The notes under the pieces: model-generated
The model's database searches: none
What the model was told of the DNA's origin: nothing
The model's input: the letters and a program-made list of their open reading frames with translations, nothing else
Program-made: the position numbers and the translations under genes
Shown here: one piece after another, positions 38,101-48,900 of the stretch
Numbering within the stretch: position 1 is the stretch's first letter
Layout of the letters: each line of letters opens with the position of its first letter
Origin: Larus michahellis
Taxonomy: Eukaryota > Chordata > Aves > Charadriiformes > Laridae
Reading direction: 5' to 3'
Assembly (NCBI RefSeq): GCF_964199755.1
Contig: NC_133903.1
Coordinates: forward strand, 4,543,001-4,607,000
DNA length: 64,000 nt

Positions 38101-41100
38101 GCCAGGGGATTATCAGTAAGTGACATTTACAAGTGATTAGAGGACAGAGAATTATCTTAGTCACTTGTGGGAAAGGAGGAAAGCTTCAAGGTCAAATCTC
38201 TCAGTACTTAAAATGTCGGCAGATGTTTTGTTTACACAAAAAGTGTCATTTGATTTATGATGGAGCTTTACATCCAGATCTTCACCTCAGCCAACGGCAC
38301 TGCAGAGAACATGGGTGGGAATGGAATCAAAAATTCATATAATACCTTCAAATATTTCACTTATTCACTCTTATTAAAATAAGAGGCTAGTTCATGTGCC
38401 AAGCAGTTACACAGTACCTATTAGCTTCTTGGAACAAGTGCTCCAAGCCATATAAACCTTGGCAAGCAAGGAAATGGAGATAAATCTTCAACAGCTCCAG
38501 AAATCCCACATCAGCCCCTTTCCGCACTCACCTCCGGACAATAGATTGCTGGAGATTTTTGCAAACGGTAAGAGATTCTCCCATAAACATGTGGCACATG
38601 ATGACCTCAAGGCAGTTGGCCATGAATGACATCACTGCGTCAGACTGCAGAGTCCCACTCCGGGAGACGATGCAAAGCCGCTGGAGAGAGGAGCAATGAC
38701 TCAGTGCCTGGAAGAACTGGGCGCCCGCACAGAAGTACGGCTGTTCCAGCCTGCAATAAACAAAAACAAGTCAATGGGCAATTCATGCTTGGGCCGCTTT
38801 AAGACAAGAGGGAAGACAGCACATTCATGGGGACCCAGCAAACGGAGCAACCAGTGTCCCCTACTGCCTGTGTCACTTACACATGGGATAACCTTCTACC
38901 CGCTCGTGCCAGCAGTATGGCATAACAAACCCGACATTGCAAGCTCAGACCTCTTGCTTGCTAGTTACTCTTGAACGGCGTGTGCTGAAGGGCAAGGAGA
39001 CACATAGGCAGAAAGGCCTTAAACTGCAGAATTCCAGTGCCCACAGGGAGTAACCCTGGTTTCACAAGTTTTCCACAGAGCATGTTGGGCCTTAGATCTG
39101 ACCAGCAGATCCATCCTGGTCTTATGAAAAGCACAGCCTGGCTTTTGCTACCTGACATCCACCGAGCAGTTGATGGGTATTTAGGGACTTACTGCTCCGA
39201 TGCACCAAACCCTGATCAAATTGGTCATCTTCAGTTTACTGCCTAGACAGGAGCGGGCATGGAAAATTCACAATGCACACATGGTGATGCAGAACTTGGG
39301 CCTCTGAGCCAACAGAGTGACCACAACCAGCCCTCCCTGGTCAGAGGATGGCAAAGGATCAAAGCTACTGCTCTCCCACAGGACGAAGAACCATCATCAA
39401 TCCAACCTCTATCTTAAACACTTGGCGCAGAGAAGAGAGGCAGGATTTTTTTTATCATGTCTATCCACAATCTTACATCACAGGCCAGAGCAGGACAACA
39501 AAGTGACATGGTGAAGCCACACCTGACCAACGAGGGGCCCATGTTTTAACTAGCAGCATAAATGGATGAATGCCTCACAGAAACCAGTCTGCAAGAAGCA
39601 GAACCTGCTCAGAGCTGGTGTCACCAGGAGAGTACGTCTGCTTAGTGCAGGTTTCCTACAGGGCCGCGGAGCACTTGGGAATCGCAGTCATTGGGTCAGC
39701 AAGGCCAAGAGCTCCAAGGTTAATCCATTAGGTGATAACAAGCTGTATGTCCCAACCTGATCTGGATAATCTCTGCACAGGCTTTTGTAGTACGCGGGGG
39801 TATCTCAGCAACTTAATCCTGTTAATTGATAAATTCTGTTTTAGAGTCTCAGCCTGTGACTGCTGGTCAGGTAACACTGCCTGAAGAGATCCTAACAGCC
39901 CATGAGTGCTTTGGGTAACAGCTTAAAATTAAGAAAACGTGAAGCCTCTCCAATTTTTCAACAGCATTATTGGTCCATTGTAACTTCAAGACAAAAAGCA
40001 CAGAAGCCCCTGCAACCTCTCAGCAGGTTTCTAGGTTAATCTCTGTGACCCGACAGCCATACTTGCAATACTGCCTTTCACTCGCTAGATGACAATGTTG
40101 CTTTGGAATATCCCCTTAAACTAGTTTCTCAGCCTGGAAAATGGGGAGGGGGAAAAAAGGGTAGAAGCAGCACAGAATTAGTCAAATGAAAAGGAAACTA
40201 CATTATCAGGAGGAAATGCTAAGCATTAAAATCCTCTTAAACCTATATAAAACCTTAGACTTTACCCAAGAAAGAACAATGACAGCTTACACCAAAACGC
40301 CTAGCTGTTACAAGGAGACACCTTTGTTCATCCTTTATTCAAGGCTCTACGCTGCCTCTCATCTTAATCGCTCTTGGCCTCCATTTCAAAGCCTCTGAAA
40401 ACTACAGTGCCCAGAATGAGTGAAGCAACACTGCACACCCAAACCTCCTTCCCCACATCTTAGTTCTTCCATGGCTATTTAGTCTCCTGAAGATTAAAAC
40501 ATACATTCACTTGACCCAAGCCATTAAGCAACTGAGTTTCCAATAGCTGCCATCCCTTGGATGAAAGACCAGCATGCTCCTTGCCTGTTATAAAAGGGAA
40601 GTGGTGGAAAATGAAAACCTTCCTGAGGTGTTTTAGCCACCCTGGCTCCCTTCACTATTGCAATGGATCAGGAACATGCAGACAAACACCAGTCTCAGCT
40701 GATGAGCAATGATTTTAGTCACACTAACTGTCTTTGTGGTCACAGGAGTAACCTTGCTGTTACTACTGTTAGGCATTTTAGCCCCAGTTTGTGAACAAGG
40801 AATGACAAGAGGACTGACAGGTCTAGCAGTTTCACCAACAGAAGCTGATTTAGGGGAAAAGTCACCATCCCTAGAAGTATTTAAATTTGGCACTTCAGGG
40901 CATGCTCTAGTGGCAGAGATTGTAGGGGTTGTGTGGGGTTTTTTTGGTGTGGGGTTTTTTTTTTTTGTGTGTGTGTATGGTTGGACTCGATGATCTCAAA
41001 GGTCTTTTCCCACCATGAAGATTCTATGATTCTATGAAAAGAAAGAAGAATAAAAGAAGAATAAAAGAATCTTTCTAAAATAATAACATTTGTGTTTATG

Positions 41101-44100
41101 TGGACTAGTGCAAGGAAACCACCACGGTTCATGCCCTTTGCTTTCATAAGCACATTTTGGCTACTGTGAAGCTCCGTTATGCACCCTTCAGGATAAGATC
41201 CTTGGCAGGATCTTTTAAATCCTACCAGGAGAGGCACACCAACAGGGCAAAGTCTAAATGTGGAATGTTTCCAATATATTACCAAGAAAAGAAAAAGAAA
41301 TAAAAAAATAAAGCGTCAAGATTGTAATACAAACCAAAAGCAGAAAAAATACAACAGAAAAAAAAATATGTTTGTACTACAAAACCAAAACGCCTCACTG
41401 GGAAATCTGAGGAGACCTCTACATTATCTAGACACTGTAGGAGTCTCTTCCTTCCTGGAAATTTAAGAGATGTACGTGTATACAAAGCCAAAAAGTCAGC
41501 AAAGGCATATAGTACATATAGTATTTAATCTATCCGTGACAGGCTGCTAGCTCCCAAATATGCAGCATCCACTCTTCCTTATCTAAAAGGAAGGCAGTTG
41601 CAACATAGAGACTTTTTGCTCTTAAAACACTGGTTAAAGGGCATATCCTGAGCCCTCAAGGACAGCACACAATGCCTTCCCGTTCTCCGCAAGTCAGGAA
41701 GGAAAGTATCCAGTTTTCAAGACATTGCAGCTACTTTTGACCGGAACAGGAACACTTGGCAGTTTTCACCCTAGCCACAACAACCCATGCACTACATTTC
41801 TGGAGATCCACAAACAAAATGGAGATGTTCAATGGCAGCCCCTCACCTGAGATCTCTCAAACACTTGCAGTGTTTCAGCATGTCCATGAGAGCAGACATA
41901 TAGACCACTTTCCCCATCATGCCCAGGTTGGCCAACGAAAGAGTCCGCAAATGCTGGCACTGCAATCCAATGCTAATAAGCCCAGAGCCAGTAAGAATAT
42001 TTGGCAGTTGTGCTAAGGTGAGGCTCTGCAAGTAAGTCAATTGGCTAATGGCAGCCACCTCGGAATCCCCCACACTTTGCGCCCGGACACAAGGAGGCAA
42101 CGAGTTCCGAATTGCTGGCTCATTGCGGGGCATGGCAGAGGAAAAACTGGACCCAATTACTTCCAAGGTTTCCAAAAATCGGAGGCTTCCCATCAGAGCC
42201 CAGAATACCGAAGACTCTATCTTCTGATTTGCCTGGTCCGCTAAGTTCCTCGGATATGTCTGTATCCCAATCCGAACTTTCCTTCCAAATGTTTGGGGCA
42301 CCAAATTAGACGCCGTGGGAGGCTTTTCCACATTTGCAGCAACATCTGTGATGGAACAAACCGGTAGCGCTAACGAGAGCAGGTGCTTTAGCCTGGACAG
42401 TAGCTGGCACAAGTGATTCCCTATGCTTTCTGAGCTGTGATGGTGAGCTGCAGAGAGGTTGAGGTGTCTCAGGTTGCAGCAAGACACTACCAGGCTTTCC
42501 AGAATGCTACTGTCAATGTCATCTTCCGCTTTTCGAAACAAGGACTCCGGAGCCAGACAGTGAACGCAGCCACTGAGATTCAAACTGGTCAAGCTTTTAA
42601 GATCTTTCCCACCGTTAATAACCCTCTGGATCAGGTGACCACCAGATAAGGTGCATCGGCTAAAGCTGAAGTAGAAAGGGTTGTTGAACTTCAAGTGTTG
42701 CAGGAGCCCAGAGCCGTTAATCCAGGCTTTGGGCAATTGTAAAGCATCCAGACGTACATTTCGAGCCATAGAGTCCAGGAGGTTTTTAGTGGCTCCCGTC
42801 TCCGCAAAGCTACCAGGGGCAGAAATAAGGAAGGCGTGAAGGTTCTCAGGTGTCCGATCACTCAGCACTGCCAAGTACAGCCTCACCACCTCCTGATTAA
42901 CGTAGCCAGGAGCCAGCCTGGCATAGAAGACGCGCAGGTTCTGGTAATGGGGCACATTGCTCTCACCTACCATTAGCTGCCCAGAGAGCATAAAACCTTC
43001 TCGCGAGCGATCAAGGATCTCAAAATAAAGCAACAGTTTCTCAAGGCTAGTGCAGCACGGAACGACACCATATGACGGTGTGTAAAGGGTTTGCTTCAAT
43101 TCCGAGACACGGCTAAGAGTGGCTTTACACTCACTGCTTAGCTGACTGGCATCGAAACCCGGATTTACGTCTATCGCCAGGGAGCGCAGGTGCTGGAGCG
43201 TAGACAGCATCTTTGAGAGACGGAGAGAGGTGACGTGGCACCCAGACAAGTTCAGTTTTACCAGGTTCTTGCATCGTGTTACATGATCGATAGTGGAGCT
43301 GGGCAGCCAATAGCACCCAGCCATGTTCAGCTGGTAAATCTCTTTTCCGATATCCCTCATCAGTTGCTTCACTTTGTCTTTGTTTACCTGTACTCAAACA
43401 AAACCACATTCAATGAGATATACGGCAATGGTGTGCACTGACTCAGTTTCCCATCTGACGATGGGGATAAGAGTGGTTAGCACTTAGATTACGTGGCTCA
43501 TCCAAAGGTTTCGGGACGCTAGCACAGTCTAAGAATTATTATACTGCTGGTAGCTGGCTTAGTCTGCCATGCTTTGGACTCTTAAGATTACAGTTCCTTT
43601 AGCTTCTTAATCTGTGCAGTTCTGCATTACGGACTGTGAGGCCAAATCTGGTCAGCAACTGATAGCAGACTGGAGGACCATCTCCATTTTCTAACAGCAA
43701 AGCTATTTCAGCAGAACTGGCTATCTAGGGAAACTCAAATTGAAAGAAGAACATTTCCATTCTCCTTCATCCAGTTTCCTCTTTTGGAAATGAGTAAGAG
43801 AGGCTTCCCCTTGCCTGTACTTGGTGATACAGTCCTTATAAAATGTATCACCCTTCATTCCCGAGTTTTATTTTTGTTATAACACATACAGAATTTCTGG
43901 CTTAGCTGACTGCATGCCTGACAGCAATACGCACAAGAGGGATTTTTTGCACAACAACATAGAAAATGTATTTTGAGAAAATGGTAACTTTACACAACCA
44001 CAGCTACAAATGGAAAGTCACGCTTACTTTCATTTTAGCTTCCAGAAACACAGAGAAGATAGTTTTCACTGCCGGTATTTTATATAACTAAGGGAGCACA

Positions 44101-45699
44101 GAGCTGTTCTAACAAAGCATTCTGGAAAACAAATGCTTTTATAAAACAGTTTATTGTTTATTTGGTTTCAGAGTTCAAGAGCAGTTCACTTATGCAGACA
44201 CACTGCAAAGTTCTATTTCTTGGCACTTTTTCAGAAGTCAGATTTCTCTTCATAGCTAACAGAAGAAGCAAGCTATTCTCCCCACCTTATAGTCTTTCTG
44301 AAGTAAAACTGTATGTGTTAGGCTCTTGTCAAGGCAAAGCGTTGCGAGTTTCCTGCAGGTTCTCCTGACGTTCAGGACAAGGTCTGTGCAAGGGACGTAG
44401 CTGAGGATGTGCAAAAGGATCTCATCTGAGAACTCCATCAAGTTGACGCCATTACTTTCCTCTTCGCTCTCCCCACTTATGATCTCCTGGGGGTGGGGGT
44501 GTGGAAAGAAAAAGAAAAAAAGAACAACCACTAGGTGAGAAACTTCAGCAAAGCTTGTGAGAAAACAGATGACCCGAGTCTCATAAGGATTTATAAAGTG
44601 AGACAAAACAGAAATGCTTGGATTTTTAAGTGCTTCCATCTGCATGAAGAAACCAAAATCTTTCCCTTAGAAGACAACATGGAGGTAGTGCAAACCATCA
44701 CGCAAAGCCACAATACCTTCACTTGATCTTTTACTGTTGGCTCCTTTAGAATGAGGAGAAAAACGTTTACATTCATTCCACTTTGGCCACTTACCTTGCA
44801 ATTGGAAAACTGACTGTCCCTGATTCTTTTCTAAATATAACGCAGCAGTCTCTTTCTACATCTTCCCTCTACGTGCCATCCGCTTCAATAACCTTAAGAG
44901 TTATATAACTGTGTGTGTGTATATATATATGTATATACATATACACATACATACAAACAAAACTGCAGTCAGCATCGTATCACCCATAGTTCGTACGCTT
45001 TAACCATATGAACCACACGACCGACATGACAAGAGGACAAGAGAGCCTCTTTGCTCCTCCACCCCACGCTCCCTTCCTGTGACCCTGGGGGATGACAAGA
45101 GTCACCCCAAACTCACCGGGATGGCCAGAGAAGAAGGCGACGGGGTCCTCGCCATCTTGAGGGGTGTCAGGGACAGGATATGGCCCCCAGCCCACCCCAC
45201 CGTGATAACGGCAGTTCTGGGGGGTGGTTGGGTCTTTAGCACCATCTTTAGCAAAGCTCAAATTGGCCTTAAGGCCATGGCATCCCCTAGAGGGAAGGGG
45301 GGAGATGGTCCCACCTCACAGCCCCGCTAACCCTCCCCCCGAGGCACCTCAGAGAAGGCCAGTTTCGGCCCCCGCACCCAGCCCCGTTAGATGACGGCAG
45401 GCCCGCTTCAGGAACCGGCTCCCCAGGCCCTCCCCACGCCGCCGGGCGGCCCCGCGGGGAGAGTGGCCACCGGCACCTCCCGTCCCCACCTCCGCCATTG
45501 GAGCCCCCGCACCGCCGCCGGGGCCGGCTCCAGCCCCTCTCGCCTCTCCCCCATCCCAGAGCGGGGCCCGGCTCCCCCCAGCCCCAGCCGAGGGAGACGG
45601 TGGCGGAGGACAAGCCCCGGCTAACGGCCGCGGCGGAGAGGAGAGAGGAGGGCGGGAAGAGCCTCCCCCGCCCCGGCTCACCTCTCCACAGCGGAACAT
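26703..45699 (-). CDS. FBXL18: FBXL18, F-box and leucine-rich repeat protein 18 (complete gene, 5 coding exons)
   Basis: Coding exons on the minus strand are 45699-45682, 44486-44286, 43387-41847, 38750-38532 and 26859-26703. All introns are GT-AG, and reading phase is kept across every junction (18+201+1541+219+157 = 2136 nt, 711 residues plus TGA). An F-box lies at about residues 22-65 (core LMEFSDEILLHILSYV), followed by leucine-rich repeats such as LVKLNLSGCHVTSLRLSKML and SLTSLNLSGCVH. The end is RVAEEPPNLWW, which matches the ~718-residue vertebrate FBXL18 as I remember it. Family knowledge: FBXL proteins bind SKP1 through the F-box and substrate through the LRRs in SCF (SKP1-CUL1-RBX1) ubiquitin ligases; mammalian FBXL18 is reported to target FBXL7. 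Assignment is very secure. The exact initiator Met is inferred from the splice phase and a -3 G context; a Met at residue 23 is the alternative. Confidence 0.96.
28647..28782 (-). other. Candidate alternative terminal exon of FBXL18
   Basis: Inside FBXL18 intron 4 there is a strong-looking acceptor: branch-like TATTAAC at about 28804-28798, then GATTTTCTCTGCAG, with the AG at 28784-28783. If exon 4 (ending AG) were spliced to 28782, the frame stays open for 45 codons to a TGA at 28649-28647. The product would start R-TVVLDKKREELRQKRNYQR and end NRLPDQRLFAG in place of the PPNLWW end. I do not recognise this peptide. It is inferred only from splice signals and phase; with no transcript evidence it may be chance. 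Confidence 0.28.
29093..29137. repeat. A-rich tract in FBXL18 intron 4
   Basis: About 26 consecutive A followed by GAAAAAGAAAAAAA. No attached repeat body was recognised. Confidence 0.9.
36423..36461. repeat. A/purine tract in FBXL18 intron 4
   Basis: A18 followed by GGAGGAAAAAAAAG and more A; simple sequence about 430 bp from the long palindrome. Confidence 0.9.
36891..37032. repeat. Long imperfect inverted repeat (palindrome)
   Basis: Arms of about 60 bp at 36891-36950 and 36973-37032 are reverse complements at roughly 47 of 60 positions. Uninterrupted blocks include the inner CCTGAAGTCATAATC and the outer AGAGCATCTG. The loop is about 22 bp. This could be a short palindromic DNA-transposon derivative, an old hairpin-type conserved repeat, or a hairpin RNA locus. 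I cannot assign a family from memory. Confidence 0.75.
38532..38750 (-). CDS. FBXL18: FBXL18 coding exon 4
   Basis: This 219-nt exon lies between acceptor TTATTGCAG|GCTGGAA and donor CGGAG|GTGAGTG. Joined to exon 3 it reads R-LEQPYFCAGAQFFQALSH, then CIVSRSGTLQSDAVMSFMAN, then MGESLTVCKNLQQSIVR, the C-terminal LRR region of FBXL18. It ends with two bases (AG) of a split codon. Confidence 0.94.
38751..41846 (-). other. FBXL18: FBXL18 intron 3
   Basis: GT-AG intron of 3.1 kb between the large LRR exon and exon 4. The only recognisable element is a CR1 retroposon 3' fragment near 40885-41037, followed by A-rich simple sequence to about 41070. Confidence 0.85.
40885..41037 (+). mobile_element. 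CR1 non-LTR retroposon, 3' fragment
   Basis: The plus strand ends with TTGGACTCGATGATCTCAAA, then GGTCTTTTCCCACC, and the tandem tail ATTCTATG ATTCTATGA at about 41020-41036. This is the characteristic CR1 3' end, with the 8-bp tail repeat. The upstream part (about 40885-40925) looks like diverged CR1 body, interrupted by T/GT-rich simple sequence at 40935-40978. The 5' limit is uncertain. The copy lies antisense to FBXL18 in intron 3. CR1 is the dominant LINE family of birds and other sauropsids, so this supports the host assignment. Confidence 0.85.
41847..43387 (-). CDS. FBXL18: FBXL18 coding exon 3 (large leucine-rich repeat exon)
   Basis: This 1541-nt exon encodes roughly residues 74-587 and carries most of the LRR domain. 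The acceptor is GAGTACAG before GTA AAC AAA; the donor is CTCAG|GTGAGG, leaving two bases (AG) for the next codon. Recognisable stretches include AGCYWLPSSTIDHV, SYGVVPCCTSLEKLLLYFEI, NPFYFSFSRCTLSGGHLIQ and SAMPRNEPAIRNSLPPC, all typical of vertebrate FBXL18. Reading straight through the donor gives an immediate TGA, which confirms the splice site. Confidence 0.97.
43388..44285 (-). other. FBXL18: FBXL18 intron 2
   Basis: GT-AG intron of 898 bp. I see no repeat or other recognisable feature in it. Confidence 0.85.
44286..44486 (-). CDS. FBXL18: FBXL18 coding exon 2 (F-box)
   Basis: This is a 201-nt, phase 0-0 exon between acceptor ...CCCCCAG and donor AAG|GTGGGG. It encodes an acidic, serine-rich lead-in (GESEEESNG) and the whole F-box, FSDEILLHILSYVPCTDLVL through KSLTHTVLLQKDYK. 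This is the SKP1-binding part of the protein. Confidence 0.94.
44487..45681 (-). other. FBXL18: FBXL18 intron 1
   Basis: GT-AG intron of 1195 bp. It contains a TG/TA dinucleotide tract at 44910-44958 and a YY1-like GCCATCTTGA at 45151-45160. Its 5' part (about 45300-45680) belongs to the CpG-rich promoter region. Confidence 0.8.
44910..44958. repeat. TG/TA dinucleotide tract
   Basis: (GT)n passes into (AT)n and then ATAC/ATAT repeats in FBXL18 intron 1. It is self-complementary and so slippage-prone. Confidence 0.9.
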
Positions 45700-45990
45700 G
45701 GCGGCGGCCGCGCGGTCCCGCCGCCACCGCCGCCGCCGCCTCCCCCAGGCACCGCTCAAACCGGCCGCGTCCCGGCCTGGCTCCTCGCCGGCCCGGCCGC
45801 CACACGGTTCTTCCGGCGCTGCCATGACCCGGCTTCCGCGGCTCGCCACACCCCCGCCACCGCCCCCTCGGCCGCTCCGCGCCGCCATCTTGAGCGTGGC
45901 CCGGCGGGAAGACGAGGGTGAGCGCCGGCTGGCGCTCGGCGCCATCTTGAGAGCGGCGCCGCCATGATGGGAGTGGCGGGTCCATGTTCA
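45300..45990 (-). promoter_or_regulatory. FBXL18: FBXL18 CpG-rich promoter region with YY1-type sites
   Basis: Dense CpG, GCC-repeat sequence surrounds coding exon 1, with no TATA box in the expected place. Read on the minus strand, two AAGATGGC elements (plus-strand GCCATCTT at 45884-45891 and 45941-45948) have the orientation of YY1 sites that typically sit just downstream of start sites in CpG-island promoters. This suggests transcription starts around 45900-45970. Start site and limits are inferred by eye. Confidence 0.6.
45682..45699 (-). CDS. FBXL18: FBXL18 coding exon 1 (start codon, 6 codons)
   Basis: The ATG at 45699-45697 sits in a good context (-3 G, GCCGCC-like leader). It encodes MFRCGE before a consensus donor, GAG then GTGAG, in phase 0 with exon 2. 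The frame stays open upstream to another ATG at 45945, so a longer N-terminus cannot be excluded from sequence alone. The exon lies inside a CpG-rich promoter, as expected for a broadly expressed gene. Confidence 0.75.
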
Positions 45991-45999
45991 CAGACTCAC

Positions 46000-48900
46000 A
46001 CAAAATCACACAGAATTGGGACGCCCGTCTCAGTTGTGCCGCCCCCTCACAGTTTAGCCGTCTCTGAGGGCGGCAGCTCTCTGCCCCGAGCGGGTGCGGA
46101 GGCGAAATCTGGCTTGTTCAGAGAGCCTGGCTCCCCTGCCTCTGCCCCAAGGCCACCGGTGCTGAGGCATCAGAGGCAGCAGGAGCCAGGCGAACGGCTG
46201 CTCGGCCTCCTCCACCCTCGGTGGCTGCCAGCCACGGGCCTTCTGCCACCCCAGCAGCTGACTCACGCCAGGCCCGCGCCCCACAAAGCCCTGAGTCGGC
46301 TCCAAAAATGCAAATCCGCCCTGTGAGGATTTATACAGCCTGTGAGGTGACTGAGGGGGAGCAGAGGGACACCCCCGCCAGGCTGTTGTGCGGCCCCCGG
46401 GGCACTCGTGGTATTGGCACCCTGGTTTTCTGGGGAGCGTTAGAGCATTTGGGAGAAATATCCTTTCCCGGTTCATGCTGCGTGCTGGAAGAAGCCGGGG
46501 TGTGGAAGATAGGACACCCATGAGTGCTGAAGGGGTTGGTGCTAACAAGGGGGCTGTGGGTAGCACCTCTTTCCTCCCAGGAAAACCCTAAATATAAACC
46601 CATTAGCTTCAGGTTCACTGGCCATTTATGCAATGATCATCAATCTGGGCTCTAACCAGACTAAATATCCTAGCTTTGGCTGCAGGTGGGAGATACGATC
46701 CTTCACTTCGCTGATGCACAGAGGGACGTGCAGAAGTCATCCAGGGCTGCTGCGAGCTCAGCCATTGCACGCAGCAGCGTCCACGGGGAGCAGCTGGCTC
46801 AGCACTGCTACTATTAGCTCCTCATCCCAAATCTCAAGTACAGACAGGACCAGAGCGCTGGAATTTCCAGTTACGTGTATGCTTCGGGAATTTTGTTCAT
46901 AGAAAATGTGTTTTAAAGATGACCCACAAAGGAAGATGAATAGGTTGCTGCTTTCTTCCTACTTGATTGTTGCCATTTAAGGCCGTGAATTAGATTAGGG
47001 GTAGATTGGGGGTTTCGCTTAGCAATATCAAGTGCCTCAAGTCTTGATTACCTCTTTTGATTCTAAGCCCGTGAGAAGGCTCTGGAGTTGAAGAGGAAAA
47101 CCCCTCTTAGTTTTAGGGGCTCCCCCCCTCCTTAGGGGGAGCCTCAGTAAGAGAATCCATACCTACTTTGTTTGTCATGTGTTTCACTTAAATAGAAGGT
47201 AATGACAAATTAAATCCGGGGGCCCTTCAGTCAAGACTGACTTGTTTGACATCTAGGAAAAATACCAACCTACCATATTTGCAGTCATCAGGGAAAGCAG
47301 AGACCAGGGTGGAGGAAACCTGCATTTCCAATGCAAATGGTAAATAAAACCACCAGCGAGGCCCGTAAGCAGAGTAAAAGCCCTGCCCAGAGAGCCAGAT
47401 CGGCTGCAGCAGCCTGTGTTTGGGCTAGCCACAGGTTCCCTCCAGCCCAGACAACCCTGAATAAGAGCTGGGAACAGAGACAGGTATAAGAACCTCCCGA
47501 GGAGAAACTGGGCTCGCAGCAGTTTGTAAGAGTTGCACTTGGACTCGGTCCACCAAATAAATGAGCAACGTGGTGGTGTAGGTAAGACATGGAGGTTGAA
47601 TACAAGGCAGCAGCGGGACATCAGATGGGCGGTAAAAGAGGAAGGAAACGAACAGCTACACTGAACTCTGTCATTTCTCTTGATGGTCGCTGGGAGGTGG
47701 CCAGACGGTGAGAGGAGAAACCCTCCCTGCTGCGCCTCGCTTCAGGAGCACTCTTCTCTGTCTGGGTACTTAGGGCCCTTCTGTGAAGATGGGTTCAGTT
47801 CAGGGCTGGGCCATCTCAGGGCAGACTTTGTTCATCTTGTGACAAATACACAGTTTTCTTAGCCCAAAGAAGGCGGGCACATACCATCCTGTCCCATTCC
47901 AGGAGGGCAAACAAATTAATGCTAGTATCAAGGTATTTTGCTCCACATAAGACAAAAATCTCTTAACTCTTCAAGGTCTGGCTGACCTGGCGATTTTATA
48001 TTTTTCCCTCTGCAAAGTCTTGGGTCATTTCCTTTGATTTTTCTTAAGACTGATACAGTCTGGACATCTCATCTTTTTGTCAGCATGACTAAAGCCCAGC
48101 TGGACTACAATGGCCAGAGCACTTGGTAAGCTTGGGTGAACTGCTAGCTCCAGTGCTGTAAGTGATTTTTCAATACTTGATGCGGTTTAATACAGTAAGG
48201 CCTGCTAAAGTAGATTACAGATGGGTATAATACAAGTCAGGGCAGGCTCCAGGTCAGCAATCCCTCTGCAAAAACCAACTTCAAAGACCAGGACTCCTCC
48301 TGCCCCAAGCATGAACGATACCCATAGTCCCACCCATGAACTGATACCTTGGAAAGCCCATTTTCTGAACCTGACGCTTTGCACCCTCGGAGGGGACTTC
48401 TGTGAGGAGGCCAGTTTTGTTTGAATGCTCTGGGGTTTCCTGGGACATTTGCATGCAGCCAGCTGGCACCTCTCCTGAAGCAGCACACGCTCACTAACGA
48501 GAGAACGGGACCCCCCCGAAGCCAGGGACCATTTCTGGTCAACACTCCCTGATACAGCTAAGAGACAATGAGGCCCTTCAGGGCTAAATCCTGAGAGCCG
48601 CTACTGTCTCCTTTGCCAAGGACATCACTAATTCCTGGCGGTGGCTTGATTCCATAAGCGGCTCAGCGAGGTGACTTTCCAGGTCACCAGCTAATTGCAG
48701 GTAAAGTGCCAGCGACTGTCTCCGGCAGGAGCGAAAGTTGGGAGCACTGGGGGAAGAAAGGGCGTAAAATGTGTTTGCTCAGCTCCCTTTAGCTGAGCCA
48801 GCTCCCCTCGGGCAGCTCAAGGGAGGTGAGAAAGGGCTGGGTGACTTGCAAGGATCTATGGCTGGGTCCTGCCGTCTCTGCAGCCTGAGAAATCCTAATA

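Larger units (their letters stand above)
26860..38531 (-). other. FBXL18: FBXL18 intron 4 (11.7 kb)
   Basis: This large intron is visibly more AT-rich than the intergenic flanks. I see no further FBXL18 coding exon apart from the candidate alternative one at 28647-28782. It contains an A-rich tract at 29093-29137, a purine/A tract at 36423-36461 and a long imperfect inverted repeat at 36891-37032. The rest shows no feature I can name. Confidence 0.85.

Noticed and set aside
45287-46009. 240-codon minus-strand frame over the FBXL18 promoter
   Set aside because: It overlaps exon 1 in a different frame and is Arg/Gly/Pro-rich because of the CpG island.
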